Source: B8-G4 sp033720735 (GTDB taxonomy: Bacteria > Bacteroidota > Bacteroidia > Chitinophagales > Saprospiraceae). From it: 18,437 bases of DNA. The stretch covers positions 1 through 18,437 of the forward strand of contig JAWWBX010000058.1 of the NCBI GenBank assembly GCA_033720735.1, in the 5' to 3' direction. Positions within the stretch are counted from its first letter, which is position 1. Every line of letters starts with the position of its first letter. A program made the translations under genes and the position numbers. Below are positions 1 through 7,020 of the stretch, piece after piece. Under the pieces are notes generated by a model. The model worked only from the letters and a program-made list of their open reading frames with translations. It was not told the origin of the DNA and made no database searches.

Positions 1-30
1 GCCTCAGGCAAGCATGCCCAATCGTATCAC

Positions 31-78
31 CACATGAGCCCTGTACGACTCCGCTACGCTGCGCATACAGGGCAGGCA
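31..78 (+). repeat. Hairpin-bearing dispersed repeat, copy 1 (upstream of carB)
   Basis: This copy matches the reverse complement of 3039-3086. The core 39-78 differs at only one of 40 positions (G61 against C), and the full 48 bp differ at three. It carries a 7-bp stem, CCCTGTA at 39-45 with TACAGGG at 66-72, around a 20-nt GC-rich loop. No coding capacity is evident. It may be a REP-like or MITE-like dispersed element of this genome; that is inference, because only two copies are visible here. Confidence 0.85.
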
Positions 79-118
79 CTCGAACACTCGAACACTTGAG
101 CACTTGAACACTTGAACA
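79..118 (+). repeat. Tandem repeat, five 8-bp units
   Basis: Five head-to-tail octamers directly abut repeat copy 1: CTCGAACA twice, CTTGAGCA once, CTTGAACA twice. Units differ by one or two transitions, so the array could change length by slippage. The 3' end of the array enters the carB promoter, with the TTG of the last unit at 112-114. The repeat copy downstream of carB is followed on the matching side by only one degenerate unit (3031-3038 read in reverse complement, CATGAACC). Confidence 0.9.
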
Positions 119-139
119 CAAACCAGAATATTATCTTTG
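112..139 (+). promoter_or_regulatory. Candidate Bacteroidota-type promoter of carB
   Basis: TATCTTTG at 132-139 matches the Bacteroidota -7 consensus TAnnTTTG exactly. A TTG at 112-114 lies 17 nt upstream, which fits the TTG-N17-23-TAnnTTTG pattern known from Flavobacterium. The TTG is part of the last octamer of the tandem array. Transcription would start near 146 and give a leader of about 55 nt. A direct repeat CCCGATAT (142-149 and 152-159, 10-bp period) lies over and just after the predicted start site. Confidence 0.55.
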
Positions 140-201
140 CGCCCGATATCCCCCGATATGCCATCAGTGGGGCGTTGTTGACCTGAGAAAAGCGAATCAT
201 C

Positions 202-3030
202 TTGCCCAAAGATCACTCTATCAAATCGGTACTGATCATAGGCAGTGGTCCGATCATCATCGGACAGGCCTGTGAATTTGATTACTCCGGCAGCCAGGCA
301 TCGCGGTCGTTGCGCGAAGAAGGCATCGAGGTGACCCTGATCAACTCGAACCCTGCGACGATCATGACTGACCCGGTCACTGCCGATCATATCTATTTGC
401 GACCTCTGACCGTCGAAAGCATCGAGGAGATCCTTCAGGAACGGCACATCGATGCGGTCCTGCCGACGATGGGCGGACAGACAGCCCTCAACCTGGCGAT
501 CGAGGCCGGCGAACAAGGGGTCTGGGACAAATACGGTGTAAGGCTGATCGGTGTGGATCTGCACGCCATTGAGCTGACCGAAAACCGCGAAGCGTTCAGA
601 AAGCTGATGGTCGAGATCGGCATGGGTATCGCACCGAGCTTCATCGCAAATTCGTTTCTCGAGGGCAAGGAAGCCGCCCAGAAGATCGGCTTCCCGTTGG
701 TCATCCGACCGTCCTACACCCTGGGGGGAACTGGCGGCGGCTTTGTCCATGACCCCAGTGAATTTGATGAGGCCCTGCGACGCGGACTCAACGCCTCTCC
801 AACGCACGAGGTACTCGTCGAAAAGGCCGTGCTCGGATGGAAAGAGTACGAACTCGAACTGCTGCGGGACAACAACGACAATGTCGTCATCATCTGTACC
901 GTCGAGAACATGGACCCCATGGGAATCCATACCGGCGACAGCATCACGGTAGCGCCGGCGATGACCCTGTCAGATACCTCCTTCCAGCAGATGCGCAACG
1001 ACGCCATCCGCATGATGCGGGCGCTGGGCAATTTTGCGGGAGGCTGCAACGTGCAGTTTGCCCAAAACCCCGAGACCGAGGAGCTCATCGCCATCGAGAT
1101 CAACCCGCGGGTAAGCCGCTCATCCGCCCTGGCCAGCAAGGCAACAGGGTATCCCATTGCCAAGGTGGCCGCCAAGCTGGCCATCGGTTACAACCTGGAC
1201 GAACTCAAGAATCAGATCACCCGCACCACGAGCGCCTACTTCGAACCAACGCTCGACTACGTGATCGTCAAAATGCCGCGCTGGAACTTTGAGAAATTCC
1301 ATGGTTCGGTCAATACACTCGGCCTGCAAATGAAGTCAGTGGGCGAGGTCATGGCGATCGGCCGTTCGTTCCTCGAAGCACTGCAGAAGGCCTGCCAGTC
1401 GCAGGAGAACAACCGCACCGGACTGGGCGCCGACAAGAAGGAATGGATCCGCACGGCAGACATCCTCGAGCGGCTCGAGCAGGTTGGTGACGACCGCATC
1501 TTCCGCATCAAGGATGCCCTGCGCCTGGGCGTACCGAGCCGGACAGTCCAGAAACTGACCCAGATCGACCCCTGGTATATCAAGCAGATCAAACGCATGC
1601 TGGATGTAGAGCAGGTTCTGATGCGCTACAATGTGCCTGAGGATATTCCGGAACACCTCTTCCGGGAGGTCAAGACGATGGGCTATTCCGATGCCCAGAT
1701 CGCCTGGATCCTGCGTGTGCCGGAAGAGAATGTGACCAGGCAGCGCAAACAACTCGGTATCCGCCGTACTTACAAAATGGTCGATACCTGTGCAGCAGAG
1801 TTCGCAGCACAGACCCCATACTTCTACTCCACCTTCGACGAGGAAAACGAGAGTGTGCCGACGGACAACAAGAAGGTGGTGGTCCTGGGATCGGGCCCCA
1901 ACCGTATCGGACAGGGCATTGAGTTTGACTATTGCTGTGTGCACGGACTGCTGGCGATCAAGGAGGAAGGGTACGAGTCGATCATGATCAACTGCAACCC
2001 GGAGACAGTCTCAACAGACTTCGACGTAGCCGACAAGCTCTATTTCGAACCCATTTACTGGGAGCATATCCAGGAGATCCTCGAACTCGAAAAGCCCGAA
2101 GGCGTGATCGTACAGTTGGGCGGGCAGACGGCACTCAAACTGGCGGAGGTCTTCCACCGTCACGGCGTCAAGATCATTGGAACGGATTTTCCTGACATGG
2201 ACCTCGCCGAAGACCGCGGGTCGTTTTCCGACCTGTTGAAGGAGCTGGATATCCCGTATCCCAAGTACGGCGTGGCACACTCCGTCGATGAGGCCATTGA
2301 GATCGCCAACCGGGTCACGTACCCGGTCCTGGTGCGGCCGTCGTACGTACTGGGCGGACAGCGCATGCGCATCGTGATCAACGATGAAGAACTGGAGCGG
2401 CACGTGCTGAGTATTTTCAAACATTTGCCGGACAACAAGGTACTCATCGACCAGTTTCTCGAACGGGCCAAGGAAGCCGAGATCGACGCGATCTGCGACG
2501 GTGAGGATGTGCACATCATGGGTATCATGGAACATATCGAGCCGGCCGGGATCCACTCCGGCGACAGCTCAGCCGTCCTGCCGACCTATAGCCTGGTGGA
2601 CGAATCGATCGAAACCATGATCGCCTATACGCGAAAACTGGCCTTTGCCCTCAAGATCAAGGGACTGATCAACATCCAGTTTGCCATCAAGCCGACCCTT
2701 GACGGTGGGGAGGATGTCTATGTGATCGAGGCCAATCCGCGCGCATCACGGACCACTCCATTTATTGCCAAAGCCTACGAAGTACCCTACCTGAAGATCG
2801 CCACCAAAGTCATGCTGGGTGCCAAACTAAAGGACTTCGATATCCAGAAGAACCTCCAGGGTTATGCCATCAAGGTGCCGGTCTTTTCGTTCGACAAATT
2901 CCCGAATGTGGACAAACGCCTCGGGCCCGAAATGAAATCGACAGGTGAGGCGATCCGGTTTATCAAGGACCTGAAGGATCCCTTCTTCCGTGAGCTGGAC
3001 CGGAACCGCTCGATGTATCTGTACGAGTAG
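202..3030 (+). CDS. carB: Carbamoyl-phosphate synthase large subunit without the allosteric domain
   Basis: Makes carbamoyl phosphate from bicarbonate, ammonia (from the CarA glutaminase) and two ATP, for pyrimidine and arginine synthesis in the cytoplasm. Both halves of the family are present. The N-terminal carboxyphosphate half has GSGPIIIGQ near residue 14, the ATP-grasp motif RPSYTLGG near 170 and EINPRVSRSS near 300. A middle oligomerisation region covers roughly 400-550. The carbamate half starts with GSGPNRIGQG near 562, with RPSYVLGG near 710 and EANPRASRTT. The protein is 942 aa, whereas E. coli CarB is 1073 aa; it stops where the C-terminal MGS-like effector domain would begin, with an ordinary end and no trailing reading frame. 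Shorter CarB proteins are known in Bacteroidota, so this is probably not damage. The start is TTG: the frame has an upstream stop at 184-186 and no ATG or GTG between that stop and the conserved N-terminus. No carA is in the window. Confidence 0.97.
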   Translation: MPKDHSIKSVLIIGSGPIIIGQACEFDYSGSQASRSLREEGIEVTLINSNPATIMTDPVTADHIYLRPLTVESIEEILQERHIDAVLPTMGGQTALNLAIEAGEQGVWDKYGVRLIGVDLHAIELTENREAFRKLMVEIGMGIAPSFIANSFLEGKEAAQKIGFPLVIRPSYTLGGTGGGFVHDPSEFDEALRRGLNASPTHEVLVEKAVLGWKEYELELLRDNNDNVVIICTVENMDPMGIHTGDSITVAPAMTLSDTSFQQMRNDAIRMMRALGNFAGGCNVQFAQNPETEELIAIEINPRVSRSSALASKATGYPIAKVAAKLAIGYNLDELKNQITRTTSAYFEPTLDYVIVKMPRWNFEKFHGSVNTLGLQMKSVGEVMAIGRSFLEALQKACQSQENNRTGLGADKKEWIRTADILERLEQVGDDRIFRIKDALRLGVPSRTVQKLTQIDPWYIKQIKRMLDVEQVLMRYNVPEDIPEHLFREVKTMGYSDAQIAWILRVPEENVTRQRKQLGIRRTYKMVDTCAAEFAAQTPYFYSTFDEENESVPTDNKKVVVLGSGPNRIGQGIEFDYCCVHGLLAIKEEGYESIMINCNPETVSTDFDVADKLYFEPIYWEHIQEILELEKPEGVIVQLGGQTALKLAEVFHRHGVKIIGTDFPDMDLAEDRGSFSDLLKELDIPYPKYGVAHSVDEAIEIANRVTYPVLVRPSYVLGGQRMRIVINDEELERHVLSIFKHLPDNKVLIDQFLERAKEAEIDAICDGEDVHIMGIMEHIEPAGIHSGDSSAVLPTYSLVDESIETMIAYTRKLAFALKIKGLINIQFAIKPTLDGGEDVYVIEANPRASRTTPFIAKAYEVPYLKIATKVMLGAKLKDFDIQKNLQGYAIKVPVFSFDKFPNVDKRLGPEMKSTGEAIRFIKDLKDPFFRELDRNRSMYLYE

Positions 3031-3038
3031 GGTTCATG

Positions 3039-3086
3039 TGCCTGCCCTGTATGCGGAGCGTAGCGGAGTCGTACAGGGTTTATGTG
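3039..3086 (-). repeat. Hairpin-bearing dispersed repeat, copy 2 (downstream of carB)
   Basis: Inverted copy of 31-78, beginning 8 nt after the carB stop codon. The stem is CCCTGTA at 3045-3051 with TACAGGG at 3072-3078, and TTTA follows on the plus strand. It lies between the converging carB and gldH, so it might also act as a transcription barrier, but the T-run is too short for a classic intrinsic terminator. The remaining intergenic DNA up to 3143 shows nothing else that I can identify. Confidence 0.85.
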
Positions 3087-3143
3087 CTTGTGCACCGCCT
3101 AAGTGTGAATCGGCCAAACCGCCGTCGAGCAAACTTCTAGTCT

Positions 3144-3611
3144 CTAACTTCTCACCTCAACTAGCCGCAACTGGAGTGCCTCGATCCCAAACAGCTGTTC
3201 CTCACGCATGTATTGTTCAAAGGCTATTTGATGGCGACCGGGGCTCTGAAAGCGCACGGTTTGCTGCAAAGGGATCCTCACTGTGCAGCGGCCTCGCCGG
3301 CAAGTACCGTACCAGCTGCCATCCGGTGCAGCCAGCTCAAAGGAGACCACGTCCGTTCGCGCGGAATCACCAGGGTAGCTGGTGGCAATCTGCATATAAA
3401 GGTTCTCCCAGCGAAAATCATCGGCATGAGTAATGTCCAGCTCAAGACGGTATGTCTGTGAGGTGTCCTGGACATCAAACCTGAAGCTGAGTTGCTCGCC
3501 GTACTCCCAGGCAATGTCGCTCACCTCCTCGCGCTGATCGTAGATGACCCGGTCCGACTGGCAGCCCGCCAGGATGAGCAATGTCAATACCAGGGCCGGG
3601 ACGAGGCGCAT
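3144..3611 (-). CDS. gldH: Gliding motility lipoprotein GldH
   Basis: A 155-aa lipoprotein of the GldH family. Family members are needed for gliding in Flavobacterium and are found across Bacteroidota, including non-gliders, in the envelope machinery linked to type IX secretion. The N-terminus is a lipoprotein signal peptide with lipobox LAGC (Cys17). The rest is a compact beta-rich domain ending in FEQYMREEQLFGIEALQLRL, a stretch typical of GldH C-termini. Its ATG at 3611-3609 shares one base with the dnaJ TGA (TGATG), which fixes the start and suggests translational coupling. It is the last gene of grpE-dnaJ-gldH. The assignment is from remembered family features, without a profile search. 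Confidence 0.85.
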   Translation of the reverse strand: MRLVPALVLTLLILAGCQSDRVIYDQREEVSDIAWEYGEQLSFRFDVQDTSQTYRLELDITHADDFRWENLYMQIATSYPGDSARTDVVSFELAAPDGSWYGTCRRGRCTVRIPLQQTVRFQSPGRHQIAFEQYMREEQLFGIEALQLRLVEVRS

Positions 3612-4759
3612 CAGGAAGTGCCCTTGAAATAGTCTTTCATCCGCTCGAAGAATCCCTTGTCACTCTTGCCTGGATGCGGGATGAAGTTCTCGGATTTACG
3701 GAGTCGCTCCATCAGCTTCTTCTCCTCATCGGTGAGCTTCTTGGGCGTCCAGATATTGACATGGATCAATTGATCCCCTCTGCCGTAGGCCTGCACTGCG
3801 GGCAGTCCCTTGCCTTTGAGCCGGAAGATCTTGCCGCTCTGCGTGCCCGCCGGGACCTTGATCTTCACCTTGCCGGAGATGGTGGGCACTTCTACCTGGG
3901 TGCCAAGTGCAGCATCGGCAAAATTGAGATAGAGGTCATAGATCAGGTTTTGCCCGTCCCGATTGAGGTGGGCATGTGGCTTCTGCTCAATGCTGACCAA
4001 CAGGTCGCCTGCCGGTCCTCCTTTCACGCCCGCATTCCCTTTTCCGCGCAGTGAAAGCTGCATGCCCGGTTCCACACCGGCCGGAATGTCGATCTCAATG
4101 GTCTCCGGACCGACCACCCGGCCGTCGCCTTTGCAGGTACCACAGAATGCCGTCACCGTCTGTCCCGATCCCCGGCAGGACGGGCACACGGTCGTTGTCT
4201 GCATCTGTCCCAGGAAGGTGCTGCGCACCTGGCGCACATAGCCCGAACCACCGCAGGTATTGCAGGTCTTGACTGATGACTGGTCTTTGGCGCCGGAGCC
4301 GTTGCAGGTGGTACAGGTCTTTCGTTTCTTGACCTTGATCTTCTTGGTGACCCCGTCGGCGATCTCCTCCAGGCTCAAAGCCACTTTGATCCTCAGGTTG
4401 CTGCCCCGCTGACCGCTGGACGTGCGCGTACCACTACGGCCGAAAAATGATTCGAACGGGCTGTCGCTGAAAATGTCGCCAAACTGCGAGAAGATATCGT
4501 CCATGGTCATGCCTCCCTGGAACCCACCATTGCCCGAAACGCCGGCATGTCCGAAGCGGTCGTACCGCGCCCGTTTGTCTGCGTCACTCAGTATCTCATA
4601 CGCTTCGGCAGCCTCTTTGAACTTCTCCTCTGCCTCCTTGTCATCCGGGTTGCGGTCGGGGTGGTACTTCAGGGCCATCTTGCGATACGCCTTCTTGATG
4701 GCCGATTCATCAGCCCCTTTGTCGACTCCCAGTATTTCGTAATAATCCCTTTTCGCCAT
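3611..4759 (-). CDS. dnaJ: Chaperone protein DnaJ (Hsp40)
   Basis: Co-chaperone that binds unfolded substrates, delivers them to DnaK and stimulates its ATPase. It is a full-length class A DnaJ of 382 aa. The J domain covers residues 4-70 with HPD at 33-35. A Gly/Phe-rich linker covers about 75-110. The zinc region has four CxxCxGxG-type modules, with cysteines at 149/152, 166/169, 192/195 and 206/209; the last reads CGTCKGDG. The C-terminal substrate-binding domains follow to about residue 345. The gene starts 14 nt after grpE, and its stop overlaps the gldH start, so the three genes are probably one transcript. dnaK is not in the window. Confidence 0.98.
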   Translation of the reverse strand: MAKRDYYEILGVDKGADESAIKKAYRKMALKYHPDRNPDDKEAEEKFKEAAEAYEILSDADKRARYDRFGHAGVSGNGGFQGGMTMDDIFSQFGDIFSDSPFESFFGRSGTRTSSGQRGSNLRIKVALSLEEIADGVTKKIKVKKRKTCTTCNGSGAKDQSSVKTCNTCGGSGYVRQVRSTFLGQMQTTTVCPSCRGSGQTVTAFCGTCKGDGRVVGPETIEIDIPAGVEPGMQLSLRGKGNAGVKGGPAGDLLVSIEQKPHAHLNRDGQNLIYDLYLNFADAALGTQVEVPTISGKVKIKVPAGTQSGKIFRLKGKGLPAVQAYGRGDQLIHVNIWTPKKLTDEEKKLMERLRKSENFIPHPGKSDKGFFERMKDYFKGTS

Positions 4760-4773
4760 GATTCCTGTTCCGC

Positions 4774-5352
4774 TTACTTACCGACAACGACCTTGGCGTG
4801 ACGGATGATCTTGTCTCGTAGGTAATACCCCTTCTCGATTGTATCGATCACCTTGCCTTTCATGGCTTCGTCGGTGACCGGGATCTCCGAGATCGCTTCG
4901 TGCAACTCAGGGTCAAACGCTGCGCCGGTCGACTCCATTGGTTCGAGCCCGTGACCTTTCAGTACGTTGTACAGCTTATTGTACACCAGGAGCACCCCCT
5001 CGCTAAAGGTTTCGTCAGTATGGTCATCATCGGCCATCTGCCTGGCCCGGTCGAAGTCATCGAGTACCGGCAACAGTGACGCGATGGTGTCTTGCGCAGC
5101 CGTACGCAGCAAATCAAGGCGCTCCTTGACCGTGCGCTTCTTGTAGTTGTCAAACTCGGCAAACAACCGCAAATACTTGTCCTTCAGCTCCGCTACTTCC
5201 TGCGTCAACTCCTCAATTCTGGAGCTGTCATCTTTCTTCTTGCTTTTCTTCTTGCCACGCGCGGAGTTCCCGTCCTGCTCAGGTTGCGCATTGGTCACCT
5301 GCTCCTGCGGGGTCTCCTGTTCTTTTTCCTTCGTTTCAACCTTTTTGGTCAT
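4774..5352 (-). CDS. grpE: Nucleotide exchange factor GrpE
   Basis: Releases ADP from DnaK and resets the chaperone cycle; acts in the cytoplasm as a dimer. It is 192 aa, the usual size. Residues 1-43 are highly charged and Lys/Glu/Gln-rich, so probably disordered. Residues 44-105 form the long dimerising helix (RIEELTQEVAELKDKYLRL onward). The C-terminal beta domain carries the family signature around FDPELHEAI at 146-154 and GYYLRDKIIRHAKVVVGK at the end. ATG at 5352-5350 is the only sensible start. It is the first gene of the grpE-dnaJ-gldH unit. Two palindromes upstream (5388-5398 and 5403-5413) are candidate control sites. Confidence 0.97.
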   Translation of the reverse strand: MTKKVETKEKEQETPQEQVTNAQPEQDGNSARGKKKSKKKDDSSRIEELTQEVAELKDKYLRLFAEFDNYKKRTVKERLDLLRTAAQDTIASLLPVLDDFDRARQMADDDHTDETFSEGVLLVYNKLYNVLKGHGLEPMESTGAAFDPELHEAISEIPVTDEAMKGKVIDTIEKGYYLRDKIIRHAKVVVGK

Positions 5353-5511
5353 TACTCTGATTTGATTCCAGTAGAATACGTCAAACCCTTTGCCAAAGTC
5401 ACATGACGGTCATTTTGTCATGCTAGCGGGTCCCGGGCGTGCACAAAGATCAGATTTATGATCAAAATGACGCATTCGCAGTCATCCAATGACGCTGTGA
5501 CAGAGCGGGGT
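5353..5511. other. Intergenic region between grpE and the TlpA-like gene
   Basis: This 159-bp stretch holds the grpE upstream region. The pentamer ATGAC or its complement GTCAT occurs six times between 5403 and 5493 (5403, 5409, 5417, 5467, 5481, 5489), two of them as AATGACGC. A small inverted repeat, GATCA/TGATC, lies at 5448-5463. There is no intrinsic terminator with a T-run after the TlpA-like gene, so partial read-through into grpE is possible. No gene is apparent. Confidence 0.5.
5388..5413 (-). promoter_or_regulatory. Two short palindromes upstream of grpE, possible operators
   Basis: CTTTGcCAAAG (5388-5398) and ATGACgGTCAT (5403-5413) are each perfect 5+1+5 palindromes. They are four bases apart and lie 36-61 bp upstream of the grpE ATG. 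The usual heat-shock CIRCE element is absent. I found no good TAnnTTTG element here; the nearest, TGACTTTG on the minus strand, overlaps the first palindrome with one mismatch. Function is inferred only from symmetry and position. Confidence 0.3.
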
Positions 5512-6036
5512 TCAGGAGGTGCGGTCGTCGAGGAGTTTGGCCATTTCCTCCAAACTCAGGTTGACGCCGATGATCTCCCCGCGCGGATTGATCAGGTATT
5601 TGGTCGGGAGCTCACGCACGCCGTATTGTTTGGCAATGGGTGACTGAAAGCGTTCGAACTCTCCGATGTGATAGGGCCACACCAGCCCGTCCTTCTCAAT
5701 TGCTTGCTGCCAGCGCTCACTGCTCGTTTCGATGGCCACACTCACGATCTCAAAACCGTCTGCGTTGCGGTACTGCTTCTGATGGTATTGATCGTAGAAT
5801 GCTGTCAACGCGGGATGCTCCGCGCGGCACGGCCCGCACCAGCTGCCCCAAAACTCGAGCAGCACATACTTGCCCCTCAGGTCTTCGAGGTTGAATGGCG
5901 CTCCGTTGAGCAAGGTAGCGGAGAATGCTGGCGCCACCTCCCCGTTGACATATCTGGGTTTGAAGTACCAGTGCCGACCCGCATAAAACAAAGCGAAAGC
6001 GATGAGGATCGCCAGAAAAACGTGATATCCTTTCAT
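5512..6036 (-). CDS. Membrane-anchored TlpA-like thiol-disulfide oxidoreductase
   Basis: A 174-aa thioredoxin-fold protein of the TlpA/ResA/AhpC-TSA group, which usually reduces or isomerises disulfides on the periplasmic side, for example in cytochrome c maturation. Residues 5-20 form one hydrophobic anchor with no lipobox, and the fold then faces the periplasm. The redox motif WCGPC is at 66-70, with Cys67 and Cys70 as the active pair. The cis-proline region ELPTKYLI places Pro144. I chose ATG at 6036-6034 because the frame further upstream (to 6180) lacks family features and would run into the divergent gene at 6127. The 90-bp gap to that gene must carry both promoters. The substrate cannot be read from the sequence. 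Confidence 0.88.
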   Translation of the reverse strand: MKGYHVFLAILIAFALFYAGRHWYFKPRYVNGEVAPAFSATLLNGAPFNLEDLRGKYVLLEFWGSWCGPCRAEHPALTAFYDQYHQKQYRNADGFEIVSVAIETSSERWQQAIEKDGLVWPYHIGEFERFQSPIAKQYGVRELPTKYLINPRGEIIGVNLSLEEMAKLLDDRTS

Positions 6037-6126
6037 GTCAATAGTTAAGAACGTCCCGATGTTGTAAAAGTTTGCCGGGGCGGGGTGCACCATCGTGCGT
6101 ACATTCGCCATCAAATCCACCGCACC

Positions 6127-7020
6127 ATGTATCAGATGCGCACGATCATTCCCGGCGAGACCACTGTCAAGGATCTGCACCAGTACCTGTTGGGCTGTGT
6201 GGCACCGCGACCGATTGCCTTTGTCAGCACGCTTGACGAAGCAGGGCGCCCCAACCTGGCCCCTTACAGCTTCTTCAATGCCTTCTCGAGCAACCCTCCG
6301 ATTGTGGTCTTTTCTTCAAACCGCCGTGTTCAGGACAATCAGACAAAAGATACCCTGCACAACGTGCGCACCACGGGAGAATGTGTGATCAATGTCGTGT
6401 CCCATGCGATTGTACGTCAAATGGCAGTGGCCAGCGTGCAGTTTCCGCCCGGCGAGAGCGAATTTGGCAAGTCAGGACTCACCCCGCTGCCTGCAACGAT
6501 GGTCGCCCCGCCGTATGTAGCCGAATCACCCGCCCACCTGGAATGCCGTGTCCGGGAGATCATCACCCTGGGTGAACATGGTGGTGCGGGACATCTCATC
6601 ATCTGCAACGTCCTTTGCATCCGTGTGGCAGAAGAGGTCATTGAAAGCAACAACCGGATCAATCCGCACAAGATGGATCTGATGGGCCGGATGGGGCGGG
6701 CGTACTATGTGCGTGCCAGCGGGGACGCCATTCACACGATCGTGCAGTCGGTCACCGATCTGCCGATTGGATTTGAAGGGTTGCCCGTGACTGCCCGGAC
6801 CAGCCAGGTCCTGACAGGCAATGATCTCGGTATGCTCGCCGGGCAAGACCACCTTCCGACCGCTGATGAGATCGCTGCGGTACGCCAGCGACCGGAGGTA
6901 CAGACGGCATTGCTTGCCGACGATCCGCTTGACGCGCTACACCGCCTGGCTGCCGGGCTGCTTGCGGAAGGTGATGCGATGGGCGCACTGTGCGTGATCT
7001 GGATCGCAGACACCGTTTAA
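6127..7020 (+). CDS. Flavin reductase-like (DIM6/NTAB family) FMN-binding protein
   Basis: A 297-aa protein. Residues 1-195 match the flavin reductase-like split-barrel domain, known for FMN binding in flavin reductases and flavoprotein oxygenases. Recognisable segments are VAPRPIAFVSTLDEAGRPNLAPYS from residue 25, FNAFSSNPPIVVFS after it, and TLHNVRTTGECVINVV from 77. Residues about 205-297 are a C-terminal extension with LPIGFEGLP, TSQVLTGNDLG and LPTADEI; I do not recognise it as a catalytic domain, though I recall similar extensions in Bacteroidota homologues. An upstream GTG at 6085 is possible, but ATG at 6127 (or 6136) fits the family better. The stop overlaps the 3' end of the convergent membrane protein gene by four bases. 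The physiological substrate is unknown. Confidence 0.85.
   Translation: MYQMRTIIPGETTVKDLHQYLLGCVAPRPIAFVSTLDEAGRPNLAPYSFFNAFSSNPPIVVFSSNRRVQDNQTKDTLHNVRTTGECVINVVSHAIVRQMAVASVQFPPGESEFGKSGLTPLPATMVAPPYVAESPAHLECRVREIITLGEHGGAGHLIICNVLCIRVAEEVIESNNRINPHKMDLMGRMGRAYYVRASGDAIHTIVQSVTDLPIGFEGLPVTARTSQVLTGNDLGMLAGQDHLPTADEIAAVRQRPEVQTALLADDPLDALHRLAAGLLAEGDAMGALCVIWIADTV

Noticed and set aside
79..118. Tandem octamers as a CRISPR array
   Set aside because: Units are 8 bp and contiguous with no spacers, so this is a simple tandem repeat.
4..930. 308-aa open frame on the minus strand opposite carB
   Set aside because: It is a codon-bias shadow of carB, which has full family motifs on the plus strand; its translation has no recognisable domain and crosses the repeat and promoter.
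202..3030. carB as a truncated pseudogene
   Set aside because: Both catalytic halves are intact, the frame is open to a normal stop, and shorter CarB proteins are known in Bacteroidota.
3581..4054. 157-aa plus-strand frame opposite dnaJ and gldH
   Set aside because: Antisense to the dnaJ C-terminal domain; no domain features.
5353..5511. CIRCE/HrcA operator upstream of grpE
   Set aside because: No TTAGCACTC-N9-GAGTGCTAA-like sequence is present; only shorter, different palindromes occur.
6071..6107. TTTG plus TACATTCG as a promoter for the flavin reductase-like gene
   Set aside because: The spacing is 25 nt and the downstream element has a mismatch, outside the usual range.
6037..6180. N-terminal extension of the TlpA-like protein to 6180
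   Set aside because: The added 48 residues precede a complete membrane anchor, lack family features and overlap the divergent gene.
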